64,000 nt of DNA from Gigantopelta aegis (GCF_016097555.1 NC_054708.1:22317943-22381942); one strand, 5' to 3'; positions 1 to 11,137 are shown, numbered from the stretch's first letter. The notes: a model not told the origin generated them from the sequence alone. Made by a program: numbers and translations.

Positions 1-10
1 CACAAAATCT

Positions 11-226
11 GGGCGGAACATAGCGCTCGGGTAAAGCGCTCGCTTGATGTACGGTCGGTCTGGGATCGATCTCAGTCGGTGGGCCCATTGGGCTATTTCT
101 CGTTCCAGCCAGTGCACCATGACTGGTATATCAAAGGCCGTGGAATGTAGTACCCTGCCATATAACCGTAAATACAATGTGTTGAGTGCGTCGTTAAATA
201 AAAAAATTCTTTCTTTCTTTTCTTTA
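11..226 (+). repeat. SINE, head H1 with tail T1, internally deleted
   Basis: A tRNA-like head (a GTAAAGCGCTCGC stretch after a decayed A box, GGGATCGATCT B-box-like) is followed by the conserved body containing CCAGTGCACCATGACTGG. It jumps directly to the T1 tail ending in GTGCGTCGTTAAATAAA. The middle of the body (the part normally containing AAAGATCCCTTGCTGC) is missing. The T-rich end is the expected SINE 3' tail. Confidence 0.8.
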
Positions 227-544
227 CGTCCCGCACTCCTCCCCCCTCCCCCTTGTAAAAAATAAAAAATAAAATAAAAAAATGCAACAAACTTAGAACG
301 AAAAGCCGACGAAATGGCAGGAGAAAATTCCGAAGTTGTTGGAAAAAATCGCAAGACAACCACGAAGTTCAGAATAGGTGGAAGTAATCTAATCATACAC
401 GGCTTAGAGAGTCCTTTAAACGAGACTTGGGCAAGATACAAGAGTCCGTGTCAGAGATTGTTTTTAGTCTTGAAATAGACGGAGCCAGTTCTAAACGAAT
501 TGATAGAACTCACTGTGTTAGAGCTATGAATACATTAAGACTGT
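227..544. other. No gene recognised
   Basis: C-rich then A-rich sequence, followed by about 250 bp of unique-looking DNA. The open frames here are short, without recognisable motifs, and lie on both strands at once. I see nothing to annotate. Confidence 0.5.
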
Positions 545-838
545 CATGTAGCCCACTGGTAAAAAGCTGGCCTGATGCGCGGACGGTCGATCCCCGTTGG
601 TGGGCACGTTCGTCAATTTTTCGTTCCAGGCTGTGCCCCACGACTGCTATATCAAAGGCCGTAGTATGTGCTATCTTATTTGTAGGATGGTACATATAAA
701 AGATTCCTTGCTAATAATGAAAATAAATGTAGCGGGTTTCCCCTCTAAGACCATATGTCGCAGTTACCAAATGTTTGCCATTCAATAGCCGATGATTGAT
801 AAATCAAATGTGCTCTAGTGGTATTGTTCAAGAAAACT
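545..838 (+). repeat. SINE, head H1 with tail T2
   Basis: The head is decayed (CCCACTGGTAAAAAGC; GGTCGATCCCCG). The body matches the other copies (CACGACTG, ATATCAAAGGCCGTAGTATG). The tail is the T2 type with AGCCGATGATTGATAAATCA and TGCTCTAGTGGTATTGTT. T2 differs from the T1 tail of the copy at the start of the window although the bodies match, which shows exchange of 3' modules. Confidence 0.8.
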
Positions 839-1119
839 AACAAATACCATTCATTCATTCATTCATTCATTGGTTCATTCATTGAATCAGCTCAATGACA
901 GTTTAATTTTCTTGCTTCTGTCCAATTAAGGTTCAAGCACGGTGTCCTGGGACTACAACTTGTCTGTATGAGCTGTGTGTCCAAGATAGGTGTGAACGGT
1001 TAGCGCGAAAGCAGTCGGCGTATTGACCTCACACTTTTCTTCTTCTTGTTCTTCGAATGTTCAGACAGGGGCCCCAGTAGCTAGAACACATGCTTTCCAA
1101 TTACCGACAAAACTCACCA
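839..1119. other. CATT microrepeat and a short SINE-H3/T3 scrap
   Basis: A CATT tetranucleotide run lies at about 850-890. At about 910-960 the text TTCTGTCCAATTAAGG with AGCACGGTGTCCTGGG matches the complement of the T3 tail of the H3/T3 SINE family. No gene is visible. Confidence 0.55.
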
Positions 1120-1262
1120 GAGACCAGTGCCCCGCGGCTAGTATATCAAAGATCGTGGTATGTTCTGTCCTGTCTGTGGGAAGCCTACGTGTCAGAATTA
1201 CCAAATGTTTGACATCCACTAGCCGGTGACTAATAAATCAATATGCTCCAGTGGTATCGTTA

Positions 1263-1265
<3 letters not shown>
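1120..1265 (+). repeat. 5'-truncated SINE, tail T2
   Basis: Starts in the body (ATATCAAAGATCGTGGTATG) and runs through CTGTCTGTGGGA into the T2 tail (TGACATCCACTAGCCGGTGA, GCTCCAGTGGTATCGTT). The tRNA-like head is absent and a TA microsatellite follows the tail directly, a usual SINE 3' association. Confidence 0.75.
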
Positions 1266-1321
<56 letters not shown>

Positions 1322-1385
1322 TACATACATACATGCATACATACATACATACACACACATATATATATATACATACATACATACA
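1266..1385. repeat. (TA)n and (CATA)n microsatellite
   Basis: Alternating TA for about 50 bp, then CATA/CACA tetranucleotides. The apparent reading frames rich in Tyr-Ile or Tyr-Val are consequences of the repeat. Confidence 0.95.
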
Positions 1386-1506
1386 TTCGGTGCCACATGT
1401 TCGAGTCCCCGCAAAGGCATCGGACAATTTGTGAGGCCAGAAATTATTTAATTATCCCCTGCGCCAGTGCGTTAATATCTATGTTTGTAACAGTCAACCT
1501 CGACAT

Positions 1507-1596
1507 ACATACAATATAGAGATATTCATACATTCATACATCAATCAATACATACATACATACATACATCAATACATACATACATACATATATACA

Positions 1597-1658
<62 letters not shown>
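1507..1658. repeat. (CATA)n and (TA)n microsatellite
   Basis: CATA/CATT units followed by a pure TA run. It resembles the tract 240 bp upstream and may be part of the same expanding region. Confidence 0.93.
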
Positions 1659-1660
<2 letters not shown>

Positions 1661-1837
1661 TAAACTTTAACTGTTCACTGTGAGGGCCGCTGTTTGAATG
1701 TTAACCCAATGCCAATATCCCCAGCCTAAAGTCTGATTTCTTAACCACACAAAGACGGTAACCTTCCATTGTAAACTTTACCGTTTATAAGAATAAAGTC
1801 AGTGTCGCGGAAGCTTCTAAATTTAAATTCATAGAAT

Positions 1838-1920
1838 GAATGAATGAATGAATGAATGTTTAACGACACCCCAGCACGAAAAATACATCGGCTATTTGGG
1901 TGTCAAACTATGGTAATGCA
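1838..1920 (-). repeat. Fragment of a fourth SINE-like tail (T4)
   Basis: A GAATGAATG run is followed by TGTTTAACGACACCCCAGCA and ATACATCGGCTATTTGGGTG. The same text recurs at 18429-18486. It resembles the complement of the T2 tail but with CCCCAGCA in place of ACTAGAGCA, so it is probably a sister tail. Confidence 0.65.
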
Positions 1921-2147
1921 AACAAATAAAGTGATGATCAATATAAAAATTCAAAATTTAAATAAAAACAGTGTAAAGAACTGTGCAACAATACAAATAT
2001 CACAGATAGATACTGACTTTTACTCAAAATTTCAATTATATCTCGAAAAAAACGCAAGGTATTTGTGCTGTATTGGCCATTCTCAAAGAGAATGTTACAC
2101 CCCTGCACCACGGTGAGGTTACAGCACGCGCAGGGGTAGAAGGAAGC

Positions 2148-2831
2148 AATCTAATTAAAATTAGCTCCACTATTACATGTGGATCTAACAGCAGCCAGTT
2201 GGAGCTCATGTCCACCAATCAAAACCTTATTTGCAGAATCATGCCAGTGATTTGAAAATAATTTGAAAACATTCCTAATTATCCTGAGGGTACATGTTTC
2301 ATTTGAATTACGAATGCCTTGTTTAGACCAGTAGAAATAATTTTAATCAGATTGCTAACAACACTGCGTAGTCTCCAATGTCCAAGTAACATTTCATCTG
2401 TAAATAATAATTTAAATATTGACCAATCACACTTAGCCTTTTATAACGTTATTTGGGAGCATACAAATTCTAAAAATATCGGGCGAGTCTATTTTAGTGG
2501 GCCGCAGTACAGCGAAACATACCAATACGTACGGGATGGGTTATCAGTCTTCAATTTTACATAACAAATTATTTATTTAAAAAAACTAAAAACTAAATCA
2601 GTCTTCAGTTTTACATTACAAATTATTTATTTTATAAAATAAAACATGTTTTAAGGCATTCGTAATTCACACGAAACATGTCGTATACCCTCAGGATAAT
2701 TCGGAATGTTTTCAAATTATTTGTAAATCACTGGCATGATTCTGCAAGTAAGGTTTTGATTGGTGGACATGAGCTCCAACTGGCTGCTGTTAGATCCACA
2801 TGTAATAGTGGAGCTAATTTTAATTAGATTG
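2148..2831. mobile_element. Palindromic MITE with about 185-bp terminal inverted repeats
   Basis: The left arm begins CAATCTAATTAAAATTAGCT and runs to about 2325. The right arm, from about 2643 to 2831, is its reverse complement with scattered mismatches, including GGAGCTCATGTCCACCAATC and CCTCAGGATAA. The roughly 310-bp centre has a direct repeat around AAATCAGTCTTCA but no coding capacity. The long foldback structure marks a non-autonomous DNA element. I could not assign a superfamily. Confidence 0.8.
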
Positions 2832-2835
2832 AGAA

Positions 2836-3065
2836 GGAAGGAATGTTTTATTTAACAACACAGTCAACACATTTTATTTACGGTTATATGCCATTGGACA
2901 TATAGTTAAGGATCACACATATAATGAGAGAGGAAGCCCTCTGCCGTCCTACAATAGGCTACTCTTTCCGATTAGCAGCAAGGGATCTTTTATATGCAGC
3001 TACCCACACAGAGAATAGTATATACCACGGCCTTTGTTATATACCAGTTATAGAGCATAGGCTCA
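2836..3065 (-). repeat. SINE, T1 tail, head missing
   Basis: In reverse orientation: TTTTATTTAACAACACAGTC (T1), GGTTATATGCCATTGGACAT, AGCAGCAAGGGATCTTTTAT, ACCACGGCCTTTG. It stops before the tRNA-like head. It directly follows the palindromic MITE. Confidence 0.8.
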
Positions 3066-4577
3066 GATAAATAATTAGAGAATGACAATTATCGTGTGGT
3101 GAATGACTCCACAGCCTGAGTTTAATAGTGCAAGTCCAAGCACGTAAAGAATAGACGACTGCCGACATGTCTTGTAACAAAACTTGGTGGTGATGATGAA
3201 GTGTATTTTTCCACTGCGTGACGGAATTCATCAAGTATTAATTCACAGAGGAATATGGATCTCCCAGGATGCATCTTTGCAGACAGACTTGGAAGCATGT
3301 TTACAATCAACTCTGGTAATGAACATTGTGGAGAACGTGAACGAGACATCGTTTGTTAGACAGATTGAGACTTGGTCGTATCTTTGTACAAGAAACTGAA
3401 ACAGGTTCAACACACGAACGGTATTTAACTATTACTGTGATGACATGACCTCATGAATCACTGTCAGAACATTGGCCATTACCATGCAATGGCAAACGTT
3501 CAGCATATTCCGATCTAACGGTGACACCAGCCACATGCACAGCTTATAGATGTCATGTCCATTGTTTTCATGTAAATACAGGTACAAGATTGTTACTAAA
3601 AATATGTTTTAAACAATATGTATTCCATATTTTTTATTATTTATTTATTTTGGCAGTGGGGATTCTTAAAGCCTATGAAAAGAGAAAGAATATGTTCTGT
3701 GCAATTTCCCAATTCAAAATGTATAACATTTATTCCAACATGTATAATTTTATTTTTGTAGGAAATCGAGCTTTATTACAAAAATATTTCCCCATTACTT
3801 GTTCCTTTTTTTATATATTTTCTTTTCTCCAACTGCTCCGTTTCCTTTCTCTCCGTTGAATTTCTTCTCAGTTCCTTCCGATTTGGCAGCTGCACCTATC
3901 TTTTAACTGCTTTCGCTATCCACCTCTAAATCCCTTGTCTCTCCAACCGCTCTTGTTCCGTTTCCTCTTTATGTTTATAAATAATATCTCTTTTATTTTC
4001 TATCCTGAACGAGTAATGAATGACATGTCTCGGCATCAATGCAATTTCATTACAGACAAAAGATTCGGTCCGAAAATTATTTGTTTAAATCAAACATTCG
4101 CGTTAGGCCTAGTTTTAGGATAGTGTTAAACTTGAATAACCAGTTTAGAGTACCTTATATTCCTGGCTATAATGTGTGACCGAAAATATATCCAGATGTT
4201 CTCTTTCATATGGCAGCCCAAAAATAGCAATACGTTGAGAGCAATAAGGTGAATTATTTCGTTTTAGATCACAAAACAATTACGAATTTCAGCACTTTAC
4301 TCTTTTTATACTATTTTAGTTTAATATAGGATTATGTTGTTGAAACTGAAATAAACTTTGTTAATATATCTTCACAAGATTGAGCAATAACCTAGTATAA
4401 ATGTAACTAAAAATGTAATCTTTAGGATATGTTTAGCAATTAACTATTTAACACAAATCATCCAGTTCAGTTTCGTACATATGACGCGCTAATTCTTGTT
4501 TTCATTTAGCGATTACGGTTAATGTAGGTCTGTCTTCATTATAAAATGTACTAGCCAATGTAATACCACACAAAAGG
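3066..4577. other. No gene recognised; short stretch resembling the flank downstream of the GPCR
   Basis: About 1.5 kb without supported coding sequence. A frame at 3521-3859 encodes 112 residues, is Phe/Tyr/Ile-rich and shows no motif. Around 3437-3510 the text TGATGACATG, CATGAATCACTGTCA and GTTCAGCATAT parallels 36143-36225 downstream of the GPCR gene, so part of this may be an old duplicated flank or an unnamed repeat. Confidence 0.45.
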
Positions 4578-4925
4578 TAATATGCAACCAACGTAGAAAA
4601 GCTATAGCAGCTCTATTTTGTACAACTAGTAACTATTTCCTAAACGTAGAACCATTACTATCACTGTGTGATACATATGGTAGCAATATTTTAAATTATG
4701 GCTGTGACGTTTGGGGTTTTAACAAAGCAATTGGTCACAAGATCCTACATTTACAATTCTGTAAACGTAGTTTAGGCGTGAAAAGGATCACTACTAATAT
4801 GATGATCCATATTGAATTACGCAGATCGCCTTTGTGCATAAGTATGAACATTCGTATTGTTAAATATTGGATCAATTTGTTGAATACCGATAACTGTATT
4901 TTGAGTGTTATGCCACCCTATATGA
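4578..4925 (+). pseudogene. Non-LTR retrotransposon (LINE) ORF2 fragment
   Basis: The plus-strand translation contains a stretch typical of the region after the RT domain in CR1/jockey-type LINEs: ILNYGCDVWGF, then LHLQFCKRSLGVKR and IRIVKYW. Only about 115 codons remain, with no RT catalytic motif and no poly-A tail. A SINE follows at once. This is a dead fragment. The clade is inferred from the LNYG.xVWG and KxxLGVKR pattern and is uncertain. Confidence 0.75.
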
Positions 4926-4929
4926 CAAA

Positions 4930-5250
4930 AGGAAATGAAAAGAAAAGGAAATGGTTTATTTAATGACGCACTCAACACATTTTATTTACGGTTATATGGC
5001 GGCGGACATATTGTTAAGGACCACAGAGATATTGAGGGAGGAAACCCACTGTCGCCACACTATGGGCTACTCTTTTCGATTAGCAGCAAGGGATCTTTTA
5101 TATGCACCATCCCATAGACAGAATACTACATACCACGACCTTTGATGTACCAGTCGTGGTGCACTGGCTGGAGCGTGAAATAGCCCAATGGGCCCACTGA
5201 TGAGGATCGATCCCAAACCAACCGCGCACCAAGCGAGCGCTTTACCACTG
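4930..5250 (-). repeat. SINE, full length, head H1 with tail T1
   Basis: Reverse orientation, nearly complete: TTTATTTAATGACGCACTCA (T1), GTTATATGGCGGCGGACATA, GCAGCAAGGGATCTTTTATA, CCAGTCGTGGTGCACTGGCT and the head complement GGATCGATCCCAAACCAACC with AGCGAGCGCTTTACCACTG. A good reference copy for the H1/T1 subfamily. Confidence 0.88.
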
Positions 5251-5749
5251 TATATCTTACAAACATTATAATTGGGTGGGTTTTTTTCACTCACTTTTTT
5301 ATTAGTAACATATACATTTTAAAATCTGAGTCGTCCATTCGTATAAAACAAAACAAGAAAATCCAATAGGGAAATATAGCTACAAATTGTCGTATTTAGA
5401 CAATAGCATCTGATACCATGCTGTGTCAAACGCAAGCCAAAATTAGTTTCTCCGATGTTTGTTAGCCTGATTTTTAATTTATATTCGCAAATTGAGATTG
5501 GCGTTATGTAACATGTAACGTACGTATCATTTTATGAATTTAGACTTGTTTTTATGATGAAACCCTTGGTGAAACTTCTATCTGTAGACTCATTCTTCAT
5601 GTCGAAAAGTGATGATAGTCAACTATTTCGATATTATTACAGTAATTGGCGGTGATATTAAAAGCCTTCCATTGCAGAGAATGATCATAACAACTATACA
5701 GTGTTATGGCGATGACGATCAAATACATTGGGTATCACATGTACGAATA
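5251..5749. other. No gene recognised
   Basis: About 500 bp of AT-rich sequence between two reverse-strand SINEs. I see no open frame with recognisable motifs, no inverted repeats and no tandem repeats. Confidence 0.5.
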
Positions 5750-6066
5750 TTGTTTGTTTTGTTTAACGACATCACTGGAGCACATTGATTAATTAATCAT
5801 CGGCTACTGGATGTCAAACATTTGGTAATTTTGACTCGTAGTCATCAGAGGAAACCCGCTACATTTTTTTTTCTAATGCAGCAAGGGACCGTTTATATGC
5901 ACTTTTCCACAGACAGGAAAGCACATACCACGGCCTTTGACCAGTTGTGGTGCACTGGTTAGAACGAGAAAAATCCAATCAGATTAATGGATCCACTGAG
6001 ATGGTTCGATCTTGCGATGTAAGCACCTCAGGCGAGCACTCAACCGACTGAGCTAAATCCCGCCCC
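5750..6066 (-). repeat. SINE, full length, head H2 with tail T2
   Basis: Reverse orientation: TTGTTTAACGACATCACTGG, ATCATCGGCTACTGGATGTC (T2), then the body. The H2 head complement ends in GCGAGCACTCAACCGACTGA and GCTAAATCCCGCCCC. Read forward this gives a good A box (TAGCTCAGTCGGTTGAGTGC) with a GATCGAACC-type B box, i.e. a tRNA-derived pol III promoter. Confidence 0.88.
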
Positions 6067-6530
6067 CATATGTACGAATACTACAATTTCAAACTGATTA
6101 CTTCGGCTACAATTTCAAACTGATTACTTCGGCTACGTTAGTTGGGTCGCTCAAGATTATGGTAACAAAAAAAGAAACACACACTAAGAAATCCCCCCCC
6201 CCTCCCCCCCAAAAAAAAAAACAAAAAAACCCACAACTAAAAAACCCAACCCCACTCCAAAGCAAACCCCCCCCCCCCCAACAACAACGACATATAAACA
6301 TCGAAACAAACAACCCCCTTCCCCAAAACCCTCCAGACCACCTACCCCCCACAACAATAAAAAAAAAAACCCAAACTAAACAAAAACACTTGTGTATCCA
6401 GTATTTAGTGATGTTTGTGGTTTTGTTGGTGTGTATTTATGAGTATTCTTCGAGGGTGTCATGTTGGGGTACCGTTAAAAATTTTATGGTTTTATTCTGT
6501 GCTCGTTTTGGTGTATCGTTAACGATGAAG

Positions 6531-6576
<46 letters not shown>

Positions 6577-6638
6577 TAACAAGGCATAGAAAAAGCTGCA
6601 AAACGCCCTACGCGATTGCATCATCCTATTACTGTATG
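6067..6638. repeat. A/C-rich low-complexity DNA and (AAT)n
   Basis: Runs of C and A (about 6190-6400), with a doubled ATTACTTCGGCTAC segment at 6100-6136 and an (AAT)n tract at 6534-6577. The long Pro/Lys/Thr-rich frame here is compositional, not a gene. Confidence 0.8.
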
Positions 6639-6639
6639 T

Positions 6640-6852
6640 TAAATCTTATGAATATCGCATGAGAAATGAAGTTGGTAGAGCAGTGTGGTTGTAATCTATA
6701 TTCTTGGTAATAGTGGTCTTGAACTGGTACAAACAGGTGAAACGTGAACTCCTAATCGTATATGTGAAGTTTTATGAAATCAGTTTTAGAAATGAAGTCG
6801 TGAGAGCGATGACGTTGCATTTCTATTTTAGTAATAGTGACCTTAAATATAA

Positions 6853-6883
<31 letters not shown>

Positions 6884-7150
6884 TATGAAATTTCATGAAA
6901 ATGTAAGGATAAATGAAGTCGCTAGAGTGGTAACATCGCATTTTTGAAAATGACCTTGACCTTTGACTCAGAGATTCGAAACGGGAACTTGTTCAAGATG
7001 CCATATACTATGACGTTTCATGCAAATTGGTCTAGGAATGAAGTCGCTAGTGCGGTGACGTTGTATGTCAAATTTTAGTAACAGTAACAGTGACCTTGAC
7101 CTTCAACGCAGAAAGGCAAAACGCAAAATCATTCAAGATATCTTGGAATA
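6640..7150. repeat. Degenerate tandem array of about 120-130-bp units
   Basis: Four diverged units share GAAATGAAGTCG(C/T)(T/G)AGAG, GTGACGTTGCAT, TTTTAGTAA and GTGACCTTGACCTT, for example near 6665, 6790, 6910 and 7035. Units differ by many substitutions, so the array is old. A (TA)n tract interrupts it at 6847-6886. Confidence 0.65.
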
Positions 7151-7329
7151 GAAGAAAATACTTTATTACAAACTGAATAAAAATAACTACACCAATAGAT
7201 TCCGGTGTCGTTTAGTAACCGATCCTAACCATTTATCATAATAATTGTCTTTAGGTCAATCTGGGTTAGTATTATGTAATTGCAAAGATTATTCGAAACA
7301 AAACTACAAAACACAAATACTCTTCCTAG

Positions 7330-7572
7330 GCATTTCATTCATTTCATTTATATATATTTTTTGTGCTTCTATCCAATTAAGGTTGAAACACACACATCAG
7401 CTATCTGGGTGGTCTGTCCAGGACAGTGGGTTAGTGGTCAGTTGTTAGTGATACAGTGTAGTGGCTTTAGGTCTTTAAACTCGTTCTGCGTGGAAGCCTG
7501 TACCGGGATGCGAACCCAGTACCTACCAGCCTTTAGTCCGATATCCTAACCACTACACCACCTAGGGCGGTA
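7330..7572 (-). repeat. SINE, head H3 with tail T3
   Basis: Reverse orientation: CTATCCAATTAAGGTTG (T3), GTCTGTCCAGGACAGTGGGT, then the head complement GGATGCGAACCCAGTACCTA and CACCACCTAGGGCGG. Read forward, the head has a GGGTTCGCATCCC B box. The T3 end is somewhat shortened. Confidence 0.82.
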
Positions 7573-8094
7573 AAATCATTCTGCCTGCCACAACCTTTAT
7601 CACAATAACTTGTCTTCAGCCAATTAGGTGAACTTAAGGCTTCTACTAAGATAACTGAGATATTTCGCCCACAACTAGTATTACACAAAAAGCAAGGATT
7701 ACACGAAAGAAAAATGCAACACACACAAACAAAAACGCTCTTCCCAGATAAGGACAGTTCTTCAACAATCCTACAACGAGCTTAGGGCAACACCACACGA
7801 TACGAGTGCCTGGTACAAGAATGTTCACGACAATAACCGATTGTGATAAGACAACATGACGATCGGTAATAGGCTGTTCTAGTACGAAACACTCGTATAG
7901 TGTGGCGTCGCCTTTAGTATTCATAATCGCTGTAATGAATTATGCAAGCCCCATTACACGCATACATAACGACATACATATTGTGGTGAAACGCTCCCAA
8001 CAGAGAGAACGGTGCACTGCAACCATCCAGTCTCTTCAATTGTATGGTGTATCTGTGCATACCACTTGCCGCCAAATAGCCTACTCCTACTATT

Positions 8095-8096
<2 letters not shown>
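7573..8096. other. No gene recognised
   Basis: Roughly 520 bp with overlapping short frames on both strands, none with a recognisable motif. The sequence near 7850-7915 resembles, loosely, text at 11860-11990 (GCTGTTCT..TACGA..ACTCGTAT..GTGTGGCG), so it may be an old dispersed repeat. Confidence 0.4.
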
Positions 8097-8134
<38 letters not shown>

Positions 8135-8215
8135 GAAAGGGCTCTTTTATAAGCTTATTTCCAGAGACAGGACAGCACATACCAGTACTAGTCATGCATC
8201 ACTGTCTGGAGCGGA
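8097..8215 (-). repeat. SINE body fragment with an expanded (CAA)n
   Basis: An ACAACAACA run (8097-8134) leads into GGGCTCTTTTATAAGC, GACAGGACAGCACATACCAG and CTGTCTGGAGCGG, which is the reverse-oriented SINE body. Head and tail are lost. Confidence 0.7.
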
Positions 8216-8277
8216 AAAAAATAACAAGTCTACGATATACCAGTAGTGGATTATTTTAGTGTTTTAAGCTACACAAA

Positions 8278-8279
8278 CA

Positions 8280-8315
<36 letters not shown>

Positions 8316-8338
8316 CACGCACACACATATACACACAT
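8278..8338. repeat. (CGCA)n microsatellite
   Basis: About ten CGCA units followed by CACACATA repeats. Confidence 0.92.
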
Positions 8339-8394
8339 ACAATATAATACAAACCCTTCTGCCGTCCAGGATCTATGGCTCTTCTGCCCCCATT

Positions 8395-8657
8395 CGCTGA
8401 CACCAACAGTGACAATGGATCTTTTATATGCACATTTTAACATACAGAGACATTTGTTGCAGCGAAAAATAATAAATAACCCCCAAACTAAAAAAAAACA
8501 AACAAAAAACCCAAAACAACAAAAACAAAACCCAAAACAACAAACAAAAATAGATTAGGCCCCCTCCAAATCCCACACAAAATCCCCACAACCCCCCCTC
8601 CCCCCAAAAAAAATCCCCAACAACAAAACCGACAACATAAACACACACACACACACA

Positions 8658-8700
<43 letters not shown>

Positions 8701-8890
8701 AAAAAGAAGAAGAGTAAAACATAAAAAAGAAACCAAAACAAACCTAACCACATCTGAGATATACCAGTCGTGGAGCACTGTCTGGAACGAGAAAACACTA
8801 AATCGGTACACGGGGAATGTGTATATCGATCCCGTAACCCAGGGAACTTCAGGTGAACACTTTACAGCTCAGTGGAATCTCGTCCCTTTG
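8395..8890 (-). repeat. SINE split by A/C-rich and (CA)n expansion
   Basis: The left part has GGATCTTTTATATGCACATT. The right part (8745-8890) has ATACCAGTCGTGGAGCACTG, CTGGAACGAG and a decayed head ending in GCTCAGTGGAATCTCGTCCC. Between them lies about 270 bp of AAAC/CCCA-rich DNA and a (CA)n run at 8641-8698. Open frames rich in Cys-Val on the minus strand come from the repeat. Confidence 0.7.
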
Positions 8891-9774
8891 AATAATACTC
8901 CCCCCCCACCAAAAAATTAAAAAAAAAACCCAAAAAAAACCAACCCAAAAAACCCCTAAAACCAACACAAAAAACATGATTAGGTTAGCGAGGTCAGCAC
9001 TGTTTTTAGCGTCATGGCGACTAGCGGCGTGACGTCATCATAATAAGGACAACGCTCACCAAATTAGGTTAAAGGAACGCTGAACGGGGAGGGAGATTAA
9101 GAGAATCAATAAGCAGTTAAAACTCATTTTCTTATTACACACGGACCAAGACGACACGAGTCTGTCATTGAATAAATATCTAGTATTACAAAATCACAGT
9201 CTGGCGCTGGGTTTCCCAGACTAAGTGAGAGCCAAAGATGATGTTCCGTTATTTGGTTATTAAAACAAAGGACGCCTTTTTAAGAGGGAAAATGTGTATG
9301 GAATTCTGGAAACAAAACTCGTCTATATACTAGGTTTCCAAGACGAAGGAAGAGGAAGTCTCGGACCAAGATGACACTTGCGATCTGGCTGAACTGAATA
9401 TACATTACGTGAATACAAACAACCGTATTAAAGTACCTGTAGGCCAACTAGGTACCGGTCTAAGGAGGAATACAGTTTAGGGGGGGGGGGGGGGGTGGGG
9501 GCAACATAAACTTGGGGGGGGGATTATAATTATAATCTACTAGCTCAGGCGCGGATCCAGAGGGGCAACACTTTTTCTTTTCGCTTATTTTAATGACTGA
9601 ATAGGTACTCTTAAATATGTTTCATTTAGTTAGTTGTATATGACCCCCCACCACAAAACATTCTGGATCCGTGCCTGTTGGCTCTTTATGCCCTCCTCCC
9701 CATCCAAGTAGCATAGTAGACTATATTCTTTATTATGGTTTTGGATGCGTGTGGGGATGGCGGTGGTGGTGGTG

Positions 9775-9823
<49 letters not shown>

Positions 9824-10241
9824 TGTGATATTAGTGGCCTAGGGGAACCAAATACTCAATTACGTCTCTGAATACAAATTCATGGTTTTTTTAAACACTA
9901 CGTGAATATGTATAGGTAGGGATTTGAACACACAGCCTAGATTAGACCATACGTTTAAATATTGTAAACCATTATCGGAATCGATTATCTTATCGAAAGT
10001 TATACCGATACTGACAGAATTAACAGACCTGTTGTTAATTAATATTCATGATACTTGCAATTGTGACTGTAACAAAGTTTTTGATTGAAACCTGGTTGTA
10101 AGGATTTATTTTACAACTTCTTACTCAAGTTACCAATTTTGACAAATCCAGGGTTTTTAATCGTTCAACAACAACAACAACAACAACAAGAAACAGCATG
10201 TTTAAGGCTCAGTTTAAATTAAAGATCTATATATAGTGTCC

Positions 10242-10247
<6 letters not shown>
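8891..10247. other. No gene; poly-G tract and (TG)n
   Basis: Contains an A/C-rich stretch (8890-8975), a G run at 9480-9495 with a second at 9515-9522, and (TG)n at 9777-9830. The GGATCCAGAGGGGCAACACT text at about 9553 recurs partly, inverted, at 9660 (CTGGATCCGTGCC), suggesting a small decayed inverted-repeat element. No coding signal. Confidence 0.5.
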
Positions 10248-10323
<76 letters not shown>

Positions 10324-10345
10324 ATATATATGTATATATGTATAA
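10248..10345. repeat. (TA)n microsatellite
   Basis: About 70 bp of uninterrupted TA, then TGTATATA variants. Confidence 0.95.
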
Positions 10346-10837
10346 AACATACCATGCATGTTAAGAACATCCCTCGCTCAAACGTGATCATTTACGTTAT
10401 TTATATTTATTAATGAGCAGGGTTCGGTATGGCGTACGTCTGACGTAAGTGTTACGAGTGGTTTACGTTACCGGGCCCCGGTGTGTATCAACTTACATGA
10501 AGATAAACTACTAAAGTCACTGACTTAGATCAGTGTTTCAAACCTGCGAGAAAACAAACACAAGCACCATGACACAGATATATATGAAATGTAAGAATTC
10601 TATTTTCTCTGTAAATTATTTTGAAAGAAAACACACATTTCTGCTCAGTTCATTGTTAATTTTAGCTAAGAGAAAAAGCTTCTTTGACAGAAACTTTCAA
10701 TTTCAATTTGACTAAAACGAAACATCATATATATCATTCCGTTGATTTTCCGGTTATAAGCAGCCAAGAAAAAGTGTCAAGTTTGCATATATAGTTTCTG
10801 AAATGTAAGAACTTTATTGTCTTTGTAAATTAGTTCA
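10346..10837. other. No gene recognised; internal near-duplicate
   Basis: Two diverged copies of a segment around GAAATGTAAGAATTCTATTT (10585) and GAAATGTAAGAACTTTATTG (10800), each followed by CT(C/T)TGTAAATTA, and echoes of the flank text near 11480-11570 (ACTTTCA..TTTCA..TT). This looks like a dispersed or locally duplicated repeat, not a gene. Confidence 0.4.
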
Positions 10838-11106
10838 TTTCAGTTTAATTATGTTCGTGCTTATATCCAATTAAACTTCAAGCACGTTGTCCTGGGCACA
10901 CAAACCTCAGCTATCTGGGCTGTCTGTCCAGGACAGTGGGTTAGTTGTTAATTGTTAGAGGTTAGTGAGAGAAGAGGGTGTAGTGGCCTTACACCTACCT
11001 ATTGAGTCATTAAAACTCGCTCTGGGTGGGAGCCGGTATCGGGCTGCGAACCCTGTACCTACCAACCTTATGTCCGATGGCTTAACCACGACGCCACCGA
11101 GGCCGG
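10838..11106 (-). repeat. SINE, full length, head H3 with tail T3
   Basis: Reverse orientation and almost complete: CGTGCTTATATCCAATTAAA (T3), GCTGTCTGTCCAGGACAGTG, GTTAGTGAGAGAAGAGGGTG, and the head complement GGGCTGCGAACCCTGTACCT with TTAACCACGACGCCACCGAG. A good reference for this subfamily. Confidence 0.88.
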
Positions 11107-11137
11107 TGTGTAAATTATTTCAATAGAAAACAATTTA

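Noticed and set aside
3521..3859. A 112-residue secreted or membrane protein
   Set aside because: Hydrophobic only because the DNA is T-rich. No start context, motif or neighbouring exon signal supports it.
6159..6536. 125-residue Pro/Lys/Thr-rich open frame
   Set aside because: Entirely explained by A/C homopolymer-rich DNA. No codon structure or motif.
8424..8811. Cys-Val-rich minus frames of more than 100 residues
   Set aside because: Products of a (CA)n tract inserted in a SINE.
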